Source: JAGOCV01 sp049445855 (GTDB lineage: Bacteria; Pseudomonadota; Gammaproteobacteria; Burkholderiales; Burkholderiaceae_C). Taken from it: a DNA stretch of 64,000 bases. Below the pieces are notes generated by a model that did no database searches, was not told the origin of the DNA, and saw nothing but the letters and a program-made list of their open reading frames with translations. A program made the translations under genes and the position numbers. The stretch lies in the NCBI RefSeq assembly GCF_049445855.1, contig NZ_JBMSDV010000003.1, positions 434,001 through 498,000 of the forward strand, read 5' to 3'. Each line of letters opens with the position of its first letter. The first letter of the stretch is position 1. Positions 32,240 through 40,739 of this stretch are shown one piece after another.

Positions 32240-34639
32240 ATGTCCCGATTCCAAGTCAAGAAAGTCGCGGTGCTGGGCGCCGGCGTGATGGGGGCGCAGA
32301 TCGCGGCGCACCTCGTCAATGTCAAGGTGCCGGTCATCCTTTTCGATCTGGCGGCCAAGGATGGCCCGAAGAACGGCATCGTCACCAAGGCGGTGGAAAA
32401 CCTGAAGAAGCTCAAGCCGTCGCCGCTCGGTGTGGCAGACGACGCGGTGCTCATCCAGCAAGCCAACTACGAGGAGAATATGGATCTCCTCAAGGACTGC
32501 GACCTGATCATCGAAGCCATTGCCGAACGCATGGACTGGAAGCTCGACCTGTACAAGAAGATCGCGCCCTTCGTTGCGAAGCACGCCATCGTCGCGTCGA
32601 ACACCTCGGGCCTGTCCATCACGAAGCTGAGTGAAGCGCTGCCCGAGGAAATCAAGCCGCGCTTCTGCGGCATCCACTTCTTCAACCCGCCGCGCTACAT
32701 GTACCTGGTGGAGCTGATCAAGACACCGACGACCGAGCCGCACATCCTCGACGACCTGGAGACCTTCGTCACCAGCGGTCTGGGCAAGGGCGTCGTTCGC
32801 GCCAAGGACACGCCCAACTTCATCGCCAACCGCGTCGGCATCGCCGGCATGCTGGCGACGATGAAGGAAGTCGAGAACTTCGGACTGACCTACGACGTGG
32901 TCGACGACCTGACGGGCAAGAAGCTCGGCCGTGCATCGAGCGGCACCTTCCGCACCGCCGACGTGGTGGGCCTGGACACGATGGCGCACGTCATCAAGAC
33001 GCTGCAGGACAACCTCGACGAGAAGAGCGATCCGTTCTATTCGAGCTTTGCCACGCCGCCGGTGCTGAAGGCACTGCTGGAACTGGGCAACCTCGGCCAG
33101 AAGACCAAGGCGGGTTTCTACAAGAAGGTCGGGCGCGACATCCTGCGCTTCGAACTCGACAGCAAGGACTATGTGCCCGGCGGCGAGAAGAGCGACGAGG
33201 TCTATGCCCGCATGCTGAAGAAGCCCGCTGCCGAGCGCCTCAAGCTGCTGCGCAACGCCGAAGGTGCGCAAGGCCAGTTCCTCTGGGCGATCCTGCGCAA
33301 CAGCTTCCATTACGCCGCCGTGCATCTGGCCGACATCGCCGAAACCGCGCGTGACGTGGACTTCGCGATGCGCTGGGGCTTCGGCATGAAGCAGGGCCCG
33401 TTCGAGCTCTGGCAGGAAGCCGGCTGGCTCGAAGTCGCGAAGATGATCCAGGAAGACATCGACGCGGGCAAGGCGTTGTCGAAAGCGCCGCTGCCCGACT
33501 GGGTGTTCAAGGGCCCGGTGGCCGAGGCCGGCGGCGTGCACACGCCCGAAGGCTCTTTCAATCCGACGACGAAGAAATTCGAGGCGAAGCGCGTGCTGCC
33601 CGTGTACAGCCGCCAGCTGTTCCCCGAGAGCGTGCTGGGCAGCCAGGCGCAGGGCTTCGAGACCGCCGGCAAGACGCTGCACGAGAACGGCAGCATCCGC
33701 CTGTGGACGCTCGACGATGAAGTGCTCATCGCCAGCATCAAGTCCAAGATGCACGCCATCAGCCCCGAAGTGGCCGAAGGCCTGATGCAGGCGGCCGATC
33801 TGGCCGAGAGCGACTACAAGGGCCTGGTGATCTGGTCGGGTGACGAGCCCTTCAGTGTGGGTGCGGACCTTCAGGCGATCCTGCCCGCGTTCATCGCCGT
33901 GGGCGTGACGGCCGTCGAAGACGCCGAACAGTTCCTGCAGCAGACCATGCTGCGCCTGCGCTACGCGTCGGTGCCGGTGATCTCCGCGATCCGGGGCATG
34001 GCGCTGGGCGGCGGCTGCGAACTCGCGATCCATTCACACCGTCGCGTCGCAGCGATGGAAAGCTACATCGGTCTGGTGGAAGTCGGCGTGGGCCTCGTGC
34101 CCGGTGCCGGCGGTCTGACCTACATCGCACGCCGCGCCGCCGAGAACGCGCAGTACTCGACCGACAAGGACCTGCTCAAGTTCGTGACCGAAGGCTTCAC
34201 CGCCGCGGCCATGGCCAAGGTGGGCACCAGCGCCATCGAGAGCCGCAAGCTCGGCTATCTGCTGGACAGCGACATCATCGTGCCGAACAAGGACGAACTG
34301 CTCTACGTGGCGCTCGCCGAAGCGAAGGCCATGGCCGACGCCGGCTGGCGTGCACCGCTGCCGCGCCAGTTCCCCGTGGCCGGCCGCAGCGGCAAGGCCA
34401 CCATCCAGGGCCAGCTGGTGAACATGCGCGACGGTGGCTTCATCAGCCAGCACGACTTCCACATTGCCAGCCTGATCGCCGGCGTCGTCACCGGCGGCGA
34501 CGTCGATGCCGGCACGATGGTGAACGAGGAATACCTGATGACGCTGGAACGCAAGGCGTTCTGCGCGCTCGTCACGCATCCGAAAACGCAAGAGCGGATT
34601 TTGGGCATGCTCTCGACCGGCAAACCCGTTCGCAACTGA
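32240..34639 (+). CDS. Bifunctional 3-hydroxyacyl-CoA dehydrogenase / enoyl-CoA hydratase (FadN-type order)
   Basis: At 799 residues it carries the NAD-binding dehydrogenase half first (VAVLGAGVMGAQIAAH, residues 9-24; SNTSGLSITKLSEALP; CGIHFFNPPRYMYLVE with the catalytic His). The crotonase half lies at the C-terminus (LALGGGCELAIHSHRR and LVEVGVGLVPGAGG hold the two catalytic Glu). This order is the reverse of E. coli FadB and matches the FadN/FadJ-like proteins of Bacillus and many Burkholderiales. It performs beta-oxidation steps two and three, with the thiolase 22 bp downstream doing step four. The ATG at 32240 follows CAGGAAG. Confidence 0.92.
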   Translation: MSRFQVKKVAVLGAGVMGAQIAAHLVNVKVPVILFDLAAKDGPKNGIVTKAVENLKKLKPSPLGVADDAVLIQQANYEENMDLLKDCDLIIEAIAERMDWKLDLYKKIAPFVAKHAIVASNTSGLSITKLSEALPEEIKPRFCGIHFFNPPRYMYLVELIKTPTTEPHILDDLETFVTSGLGKGVVRAKDTPNFIANRVGIAGMLATMKEVENFGLTYDVVDDLTGKKLGRASSGTFRTADVVGLDTMAHVIKTLQDNLDEKSDPFYSSFATPPVLKALLELGNLGQKTKAGFYKKVGRDILRFELDSKDYVPGGEKSDEVYARMLKKPAAERLKLLRNAEGAQGQFLWAILRNSFHYAAVHLADIAETARDVDFAMRWGFGMKQGPFELWQEAGWLEVAKMIQEDIDAGKALSKAPLPDWVFKGPVAEAGGVHTPEGSFNPTTKKFEAKRVLPVYSRQLFPESVLGSQAQGFETAGKTLHENGSIRLWTLDDEVLIASIKSKMHAISPEVAEGLMQAADLAESDYKGLVIWSGDEPFSVGADLQAILPAFIAVGVTAVEDAEQFLQQTMLRLRYASVPVISAIRGMALGGGCELAIHSHRRVAAMESYIGLVEVGVGLVPGAGGLTYIARRAAENAQYSTDKDLLKFVTEGFTAAAMAKVGTSAIESRKLGYLLDSDIIVPNKDELLYVALAEAKAMADAGWRAPLPRQFPVAGRSGKATIQGQLVNMRDGGFISQHDFHIASLIAGVVTGGDVDAGTMVNEEYLMTLERKAFCALVTHPKTQERILGMLSTGKPVRN

Positions 34640-34661
34640 TCAGGCGCAAGGAGTAATCGAC

Positions 34662-35870
34662 ATGACCAAGCAAATCCAGGACGCCTACATCGTCGCCGCG
34701 ACGCGCTCGCCCATCGGCCGTTCGCACAAGGGCTATTTCCGCAACATGCGGCCCGACGATCTGCTGGCCGCCACGCTGCGCGCTGCGCTGGCGCAGGTGC
34801 CGTCGCTCGACCCGGCTTCCATCGACGACGTGATCAGTGGCTGCGCGATTCCCGAAGGCGCGCAGGGTCTCAACGTGGCGCGCATCGGTGCGGTGCTGGC
34901 TGGGCTGCCGAAGAGTGTGGGCGGCATCACCGTCAACCGCTTCTGCGCATCGGGGCTGTCGGCCGTGCAGATGGCGGCGGACCGCATTCGCGTCGGCGAG
35001 TCCGACGTGATGATCGCCGCCGGCACCGAGAGCATGAGCATGGTGCCGATGATGGGCAACTCACCCTCGCTGTCGCCCACGATCTTCCGCGACACCGAGA
35101 ACATCGACGACTACGGCATCGCCTACGGCATGGGCCTTACCGCCGAGAAGGTGGCGCAGCAGTGGAAGGTGAGCCGCGAGGCGCAGGACGAGTTCGCGTA
35201 CCAGTCGCACATGAAGGCGATGGCGGCCATCAAGGCCGGTGAGTTCGCAAACGAAATCACACCGATCGAAGTGACCGACCGCAGTGCCAACCTCGAGACC
35301 GGCGAGCCGATCGCGAAGTCGCGCACGGTGGACATCGACGAAGGCGTGCGCGCCGACACCACGCCCGAGGGCCTCGCCAAGCTGCGCACCGTGTTCGCTG
35401 CGCGGGGTTCGGTGACGGCAGGCAATAGCTCGCAGACGTCGGACGGTGCAGGCGCGCTCATCCTCGCCAGCGAGGCGGCCATCAAGCGCTACAACCTCAA
35501 GCCGCTCGCACGCTTCGTGAGCTACGCATCGCGTGGCGTGCCGCCGCACCTCATGGGCATCGGCCCGATCGAGGCGATCCCGGCGGCGCTGCGCTATGCA
35601 GGCCTCAAACACCAGGACATCGACTGGATCGAGTTGAACGAAGCCTTTGCTGCGCAGTCGCTGGCCGTCATCAACACGCTCGGCCTCGACGCGTCGAAGG
35701 TCAACCCGATGGGCGGCGCGATTGCACTCGGCCACCCGCTGGGTGCCACGGGCGCCATCCGTTCGGCCACCGTGGTGCATGCGCTGCAGCGCAAGAAGCT
35801 GAAGTACGGCATGGTCACCATGTGCGTGGGCATGGGGCAGGGTGCAGCAGGCATTTTCGAACGCGTCTGA
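34662..35870 (+). CDS. Acetyl-CoA C-acyltransferase (3-ketoacyl-CoA thiolase, FadA-like)
   Basis: A thiolase of 402 residues with nucleophile Cys95 in NRFCASG, the His in AIALGHPLGATG, and the second Cys in VTMCVGMGQG near residue 388. It cleaves 3-ketoacyl-CoA to acetyl-CoA and a shortened acyl-CoA. AGGAG lies before ATG 34662. Its position directly after the bifunctional dehydrogenase/hydratase completes a beta-oxidation set. The preference of the complex for chain length or branching cannot be told from sequence. Confidence 0.94.
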   Translation: MTKQIQDAYIVAATRSPIGRSHKGYFRNMRPDDLLAATLRAALAQVPSLDPASIDDVISGCAIPEGAQGLNVARIGAVLAGLPKSVGGITVNRFCASGLSAVQMAADRIRVGESDVMIAAGTESMSMVPMMGNSPSLSPTIFRDTENIDDYGIAYGMGLTAEKVAQQWKVSREAQDEFAYQSHMKAMAAIKAGEFANEITPIEVTDRSANLETGEPIAKSRTVDIDEGVRADTTPEGLAKLRTVFAARGSVTAGNSSQTSDGAGALILASEAAIKRYNLKPLARFVSYASRGVPPHLMGIGPIEAIPAALRYAGLKHQDIDWIELNEAFAAQSLAVINTLGLDASKVNPMGGAIALGHPLGATGAIRSATVVHALQRKKLKYGMVTMCVGMGQGAAGIFERV

Positions 35871-35889
35871 ACCAACCCGGGAGGTTCGC

Positions 35890-36774
35890 ATGGAGAAGTT
35901 GCAGATCCGCGCGGATGGCGACACGACGCTCGCCATGCGCCTCTACCGTCCGGCCGATTCGGCCGCGCCGCGCGCCGGCATCGTCATCGGCGGTGCGATG
36001 GGGGTGCGCCAGGGCTTCTACGAAACCTTCGCAAAGTGGCTCGCGGCGCAGGGCTTCCTCGTTGCGACCTTCGACTACCGGGGCACGGGCGACTCGCTGC
36101 CGGATGGCCAGTCGATGCGCGACGTGCGGGCCGATCTGTTCGACTGGGCGCATGACTACGAAGCGGTGATCGGCGCAACGCATGCGCAGTTGAACGGCGC
36201 GCCGCTCTACCTGTTCGGCCACAGCCTCGGCGCGCAGCTGCCAGGCCTGCTGCGCGATCCCAAGCGCGTGTCGGGCCTCATCAGCATCGCGGCGGGCAGC
36301 GGCTACTGGCGAGACAACGCGCCGCAACTGAGGCGTTCGATCCTCTACTTCTGGTACGTGCTGGTGCCCATCGCCACGCGCCTCTTCGGTTATTTCCCCG
36401 GCCGCAAGCTGCGCAAGGTGGGCGACCTGCCCAGCGGCGTGATGCTGCAGTGGCGCAAGTGGTGCCTCGACCCGTTGTACAGCGTGGGCGCAGAAGGAGA
36501 GCCGGTGCGCGCGAGCTACGGCGCGGTGCGCTTCCCGGTGCTGGCGCTGTCCATCACCGACGACGAGCTCATGACCTTGCGCGGCACGCAGACGCTGGTC
36601 GGCCTGTACGCGAACGCGCCGCGTGAAGTGCAGCGCATCGCGCCGGCCGACGTGCAGGCGCGGCGCATCGGGCACTTCGGGTTCTTCCGTGAGCAGTTCT
36701 CAGGCAGCCTGTGGCCGCGCGCGGTCGAATCGCTCGGCCAATTGGCGGGCATGGTCGCGCAACGGACTGCGTGA
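35890..36774 (+). CDS. Alpha/beta hydrolase (COG4757-like)
   Basis: The 294 residues show an alpha/beta-hydrolase fold: FDYRGTGDS strand-turn, nucleophile elbow GHSLG with Ser112, and a likely catalytic His in the C-terminal GHFGFFREQF segment. It resembles predicted hydrolases of the COG4757 group, for which no substrate is established. It lies 19 bp after the thiolase, with GGGAGG just upstream of its ATG, and is probably part of the same operon. Ester or thioester hydrolysis of a pathway substrate is a reasonable guess from context only. Confidence 0.82.
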   Translation: MEKLQIRADGDTTLAMRLYRPADSAAPRAGIVIGGAMGVRQGFYETFAKWLAAQGFLVATFDYRGTGDSLPDGQSMRDVRADLFDWAHDYEAVIGATHAQLNGAPLYLFGHSLGAQLPGLLRDPKRVSGLISIAAGSGYWRDNAPQLRRSILYFWYVLVPIATRLFGYFPGRKLRKVGDLPSGVMLQWRKWCLDPLYSVGAEGEPVRASYGAVRFPVLALSITDDELMTLRGTQTLVGLYANAPREVQRIAPADVQARRIGHFGFFREQFSGSLWPRAVESLGQLAGMVAQRTA

Positions 36775-36802
36775 TCCGGGTGCGTCCCTCACACTGCGCA
36801 AC

Positions 36803-37645
36803 ATGACAACCATTTCCGATCCATCCGGCGAACTCCACCCCGTCGACGCAGCCGTGGCGCTGCAAACCACGGGCGACGGGTCGATGCTCGGTGCCATGCA
36901 CCCGGCCTGGAACAACATGGTGGGGCCATTCGGTGGGATCACCGCCGCGACGGCACTCAACGCGGTGCTCAAGCATCCGGCGCTGCTGGGAACGCCGGTC
37001 TCGCTCACCGTCAACTATGCGAGTGCCATCGCGCCCGGTCCGTTCACGCTGCGTGCGGAGCCCGCGCGCACCAACCGCTCGACGCAGCACTGGACAATCA
37101 TGCTCATGCAGGCCAACGCTGACGGCAAGCCTGAAGTGGCACTCACGGGAACGGCCGTCACCGCCGCACGCCGCGGGACCTGGAGCGCCGACGACCTGCA
37201 CATGCCCGACATTCCGCCAGCAGATGGCGTGAAGCGCTTTCTGGTACCCGGCGTCGAATGGGTGAACCGCTTCGACCTGCGCATCGTCGAAGGTGCGCTG
37301 CCCACCACGTGGGAAGGCCAGGGCGACGCGAGCCGCACCCGCATGTGGCTGCGTGACGTGCCGCCGCGCCCGGTCGATCATCTCGCGCTCGCGTCGCTGG
37401 CCGATGCGTTTTATCCGCGTGTGTGGTTGCGGCGCGCGCAGCGCGTGCCGGCGGGCACGGTGTCGATGACGGTGTATTTCCACGCGGATGCGGCGGCGCT
37501 CGAACGCACCGGCACCGGCTGGCTGCTCGGGCAGGCGCAGGCGCAAGGCATGCACAACGGCTTCTTCGACCAGAAAGCCGAACTGTGGAACGAGGCGGGC
37601 GACCTGCTGGTCACCTCGCACCAGATCGTCTATTACAAGGAGTGA
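36803..37645 (+). CDS. Acyl-CoA thioesterase-like double-hotdog protein
   Basis: A 280-residue protein with two hotdog halves. The first has HPAWNNMVGPFGGITAATALNAVL followed by PVSLTVNYASAIAPGPF; the second has LASLADAFYPRVW and SMTVYFHAD...GHNGFFDQKAELWNEAG-like features (here AQGMHNGFFDQKAELW). This is the TesB-like/4HBT_3 pattern of acyl-CoA thioesterases. It would release CoA from pathway intermediates. It starts 28 bp after the hydrolase gene and ends 2 bp before the SDR gene. Confidence 0.82.
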   Translation: MTTISDPSGELHPVDAAVALQTTGDGSMLGAMHPAWNNMVGPFGGITAATALNAVLKHPALLGTPVSLTVNYASAIAPGPFTLRAEPARTNRSTQHWTIMLMQANADGKPEVALTGTAVTAARRGTWSADDLHMPDIPPADGVKRFLVPGVEWVNRFDLRIVEGALPTTWEGQGDASRTRMWLRDVPPRPVDHLALASLADAFYPRVWLRRAQRVPAGTVSMTVYFHADAAALERTGTGWLLGQAQAQGMHNGFFDQKAELWNEAGDLLVTSHQIVYYKE

Positions 37646-37647
37646 GC

Positions 37648-38391
37648 ATGGCGTCGCGCAATCCGGTTGCACTGGTCATCGGCGCGGGCGACGCCACCGG
37701 CGGCGCGATCGCGCGGCGCTTCGCGCGCGGCGGCTACACGGCCTGCGTGACGCGCCGCAGCCTGGACAAGCTGCAGCCGCTGGTGGAGCAGATCCGCGCC
37801 GAAGGCGGGCAGGCGCAGGGTTTCGCATCCGACGCGCGCCAGGAGGAAGAAGTCGTGGCGCTCATCGAGCAGATTGAATCGAATGTCGGACCCATCGAAG
37901 TGCTGGTGTTCAACATCGGTGCGAACGTACCGAGCAGCATCCTGGATGAAACCGCACGCAAGTATTTCAAGATCTGGGAGATGGCGTGCCTCTCGGGCTT
38001 CCTCAATGCGCGTGAGGTGGCAAAACGCATGGTGGCGCGCGAGGGCGACGGGCACAAAGGCACGATCCTCTTCACCGGTGCCACGGCCTCGTTGCGCGGC
38101 GCGAGCGGCTTTGCGGCCTTTGCCGGTGCCAAGCACGCCTTGCGCGCGCTGGCGCAGAGCATGGCGCGCGAACTGGGGCCGCGTGGCATCCACGTCGCGC
38201 ATGTGGTGGTGGACGGCGCAATCGACACGGAATTCATCCGCGAGAATTTTCCCGAACGTTATGCGCTGAAAGATCAGGACGGGATCCTCAACCCGGAGCA
38301 CATCGCGGAGAACTACTGGATGCTGCACAGGCAGCCGCGCGACGCATGGACCCATGAGCTCGACCTGAGGCCGTGGTCCGAGAAGTTCTGA
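37648..38391 (+). CDS. SDR-fold protein with degenerate catalytic residues
   Basis: This 247-residue SDR-fold protein has a cofactor motif GAGDATGGA (residues 12-20) in place of the usual TGxxxGIG, and NIG in place of NAG. In the catalytic position F158-AGA-K162 replaces YxxxK. The serine normally found 13-14 residues before the tyrosine is also absent (G144/A145). The rest of the fold (ALRALAQSMARELGPRGIHVAHVVVDG) is intact. It may be a reductase with altered chemistry or a non-catalytic member. It sits in the middle of the acyl-CoA cluster, 2 bp after the thioesterase and 30 bp before the isomerase gene. Confidence 0.8.
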   Translation: MASRNPVALVIGAGDATGGAIARRFARGGYTACVTRRSLDKLQPLVEQIRAEGGQAQGFASDARQEEEVVALIEQIESNVGPIEVLVFNIGANVPSSILDETARKYFKIWEMACLSGFLNAREVAKRMVAREGDGHKGTILFTGATASLRGASGFAAFAGAKHALRALAQSMARELGPRGIHVAHVVVDGAIDTEFIRENFPERYALKDQDGILNPEHIAENYWMLHRQPRDAWTHELDLRPWSEKF

Positions 38392-38421
38392 CGACCCGAC
38401 AAGAAAGGCAAGGAGACAACA

Positions 38422-39012
38422 ATGAGCAAGACAGTGGAGTTCTGGTTCGACGTGGGCAGCCCCGCGTCGTACCTGGCGTGGACGCAACTGCCGTCGATCT
38501 GCAGCGACGCGGGCGCTGCGCTGTCATACAAGCCCATGCTGCTGGGCGGCGTGTTCCAGGCCACGGGCAATCACTCGCCCGCGACGATTCCGGCCAAGGG
38601 CAAGTACATGTTCGAAGACCTCACCTTGTTCGCGCAGCGGTACGGTGTGCCGTTCCGGAACAACCCGCATTTCCCCGTGAACACGCTCATGCTGATGCGC
38701 GGCGCAGCGGGACTGCAGGCGCAGCAGCCAGCCAGGCTCCTGCCCTACCTCGATGCCGTGTTCAGGGCGATGTGGGTGGACACGCTGGACATGAACGACC
38801 CTGCCATCGTCGGCAAGGTACTGCACAAGGCCGGCTTCGACCCGCAGGCGCTGCTCGCGCTCACGCAGGACGCGCAAGTCAAGGAGCAACTCAAGACCGT
38901 CACCGCCGAGGCCGTTTCGCGCGGCGTCTTCGGCGCACCCACCATGTTCGTCGGCAGCCGGATGTTCTGGGGCCAGGACCGACTCGATTTCGTGAAGGAA
39001 GCATTGCAATGA
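38422..39012 (+). CDS. 2-hydroxychromene-2-carboxylate isomerase-family (GST-kappa-like) protein
   Basis: Its 196 residues show the DsbA/GST-kappa fold: FWFDVGSPASYLAW with the conserved active-site Ser13, KPMLLGGVFQATGN, FPVNTLMLMRGA, and the C-terminal GVFGAPTMFVGSRMFWGQDRL. The founding enzyme (NahD) isomerises a naphthalene intermediate using glutathione. Many homologues sit in other CoA-linked pathways with unknown substrates, and that is likely here. AAGGAGACAAC precedes the ATG. The stop overlaps the next start by ATGA. Confidence 0.85.
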   Translation: MSKTVEFWFDVGSPASYLAWTQLPSICSDAGAALSYKPMLLGGVFQATGNHSPATIPAKGKYMFEDLTLFAQRYGVPFRNNPHFPVNTLMLMRGAAGLQAQQPARLLPYLDAVFRAMWVDTLDMNDPAIVGKVLHKAGFDPQALLALTQDAQVKEQLKTVTAEAVSRGVFGAPTMFVGSRMFWGQDRLDFVKEALQ

Positions 39013-39782
39013 GCGACAACACCGACATCCTCGTCCACACCGAAGCCGGTGTGACCACCCTCACCATCAACCGCGTGGACAAGAAGAACTCGTTCACCGC
39101 CGTCATGTACGGCGCAATGGCCGACGCACTCGCTGCCGCCGAGCAGGACCCGGCCGTGCGCGTGCTGATCATCCAGGGCCACGAAGCGATCTTCAGCGCG
39201 GGCAACGACATCGGCGACTTCCTCAACAGCCCGCCCGCCGGGCAGGACGCGCCGGTGTTCCGCTTCCTGCGTGGTATCGCGTCGTTCCCCAAGCCGCTCA
39301 TCGCGGCGGTGTGCGGTCCGGCCGTGGGCGTGGGCACCACGCTGCTGTTCCATTGCGACCTGGTCTATGCCGGCGACAACGCCGCGTTCTCCATGCCCTT
39401 CGTGAACCTGGGCCTGTGTCCCGAAGCCGCGTCCAGCCTGCTGGTGCCGCAGATGATGGGTTACCACCGCGCGGCCGAAGCGCTGCTGCTGGGCGAGCCG
39501 TTCATGGCCGAGGCCGCGCTCGAGGTCGGGCTGGTGAACCGCGTCGTCGCACCGGCGGAAGCCACGACTCTCGCACTTGCCACCGCGCGCAAGCTCGCGG
39601 CCAAGCCGCTCTCATCGCTGGTGGAAACCAAGCGGCTCATGAAGAAGGGCAGCGCGCAGCAGGTGGAACGCCAGATGATGGAAGAAGCGGAGAGCTTCGG
39701 CCGCATGCTGCGCGAGCCCGCGGCGAAAGAAGCCTTCGGCGCGTTCATGGAGCGCCGCAAGCCGGACTTCAGCAAGATCTGA
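39009..39782 (+). CDS. Crotonase-family protein, isomerase-like active site
   Basis: At 257 residues it has a single crotonase domain with oxyanion segment IFSAGNDIGDF. The two glutamates of true enoyl-CoA hydratases are missing (GVGTTLLFHCD and SMPFVNLGL at those places). Glu139 in GLCPEAASS is where peroxisomal-type delta3-delta2-enoyl-CoA isomerases carry their catalytic Glu. An isomerase role for unsaturated acyl-CoA is therefore more likely than hydration. The gene overlaps the GST-kappa gene (ATGA). Confidence 0.85.
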   Translation: MSDNTDILVHTEAGVTTLTINRVDKKNSFTAVMYGAMADALAAAEQDPAVRVLIIQGHEAIFSAGNDIGDFLNSPPAGQDAPVFRFLRGIASFPKPLIAAVCGPAVGVGTTLLFHCDLVYAGDNAAFSMPFVNLGLCPEAASSLLVPQMMGYHRAAEALLLGEPFMAEAALEVGLVNRVVAPAEATTLALATARKLAAKPLSSLVETKRLMKKGSAQQVERQMMEEAESFGRMLREPAAKEAFGAFMERRKPDFSKI

Positions 39783-39822
39783 CCCGCAACGACGACAGCG
39801 ACAACAACAAGGAGACAAGGAC

Positions 39823-40665
39823 ATGACCACCCCGCAGCGCTCGCTCAAGGGCAAGACCCTGTTCATCACCGGCGCGTCGCGCGGCATCGGCCTGTCGATC
39901 GCGAAACGCGCGGCAGCTGACGGTGCCAACATCGTGGTGGTCGCCAAGACCACCGACCCCAACCCCAAGCTGCCCGGCACCATCCACAGCGCGGCGGAAG
40001 AGATCCGTGCAGCAGGCGGGCAGGCGCTGCCGCTGGCGGTCGACATCCGCGACGACGAAGCCGTGGCTGCGGCGGTTGCCGAAGCGGTGAAGACCTTCGG
40101 CGGCATCGACATCCTGGTCAACAACGCCAGCGCCATCAGCCTCACCGACACCGAACAGACGCCGATGAAGCGCTTCGACCTGATGCACGGCATCAACGCG
40201 CGCGGAACCTTCGCCTGCACGCAGGCCTGTCTGCCGGAGCTGAAGAAATCGGCCGCCGCCGGGCGCAACCCGCACGTGCTGACCATGTCGCCGCCGCTGT
40301 CGATGAAGACGCACTGGTTCGCACCGCACACGGCCTACAGCATGGCCAAGTACGGCATGAGCATGTGCACGCTCGGCCATGCGGGCGAGTTCCGGCGTTA
40401 CGGCATCGGCGTCAACAGCCTGTGGCCGCGCACGGCCATCGCCACAGCTGCGCTGCAGATGATCCCGGGCGTGGACCTGAAGCTCTGCCGCACGCCGGAA
40501 ATCCTGTCGGATGCGGCGTACCTCATCCTCACCGGCCCGTCGTCCGAGACGGGCAATTTCCACATCGACGACACGCTGCTTGCGCAGCACGGCATCACCG
40601 ACCTGGACAAGTACGCCGTGACGCCGGGCAACCGGAATTTCATCCCCGACTTCTTCGTGGATTGA
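39823..40665 (+). CDS. SDR oxidoreductase (HSDL2/AtuB-like)
   Basis: A 280-residue SDR with TGASRGIGL (cofactor site), VVVAKTTDPNPKLPGTIHSAA (an insertion after beta-2 typical of HSDL2 and citronellol/citronellal-type dehydrogenases), NNASAISL, and YSMAK catalytic pair. AAGGAGACAAGG lies upstream of the ATG. It is the last gene of the acyl-CoA cluster, 40 bp after the crotonase. HSDL2-like enzymes are associated with branched or isoprenoid acid breakdown, which hints at the pathway but does not prove it. Confidence 0.87.
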   Translation: MTTPQRSLKGKTLFITGASRGIGLSIAKRAAADGANIVVVAKTTDPNPKLPGTIHSAAEEIRAAGGQALPLAVDIRDDEAVAAAVAEAVKTFGGIDILVNNASAISLTDTEQTPMKRFDLMHGINARGTFACTQACLPELKKSAAAGRNPHVLTMSPPLSMKTHWFAPHTAYSMAKYGMSMCTLGHAGEFRRYGIGVNSLWPRTAIATAALQMIPGVDLKLCRTPEILSDAAYLILTGPSSETGNFHIDDTLLAQHGITDLDKYAVTPGNRNFIPDFFVD

Positions 40666-40739
40666 GTTACGCGGACTGAACGGTCGCTGTCTTCCCGATC
40701 GCCGACAATGCGGCCTCCAAACGGAGCAGCAGGACATTC

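Noticed and set aside
29146..38487. Long antisense frames such as 29146-31716 and 31442-34033
   Set aside because: The opposite strand encodes complete, motif-bearing enzymes; the antisense products are His/Arg/Ala-rich and match nothing I recognise.
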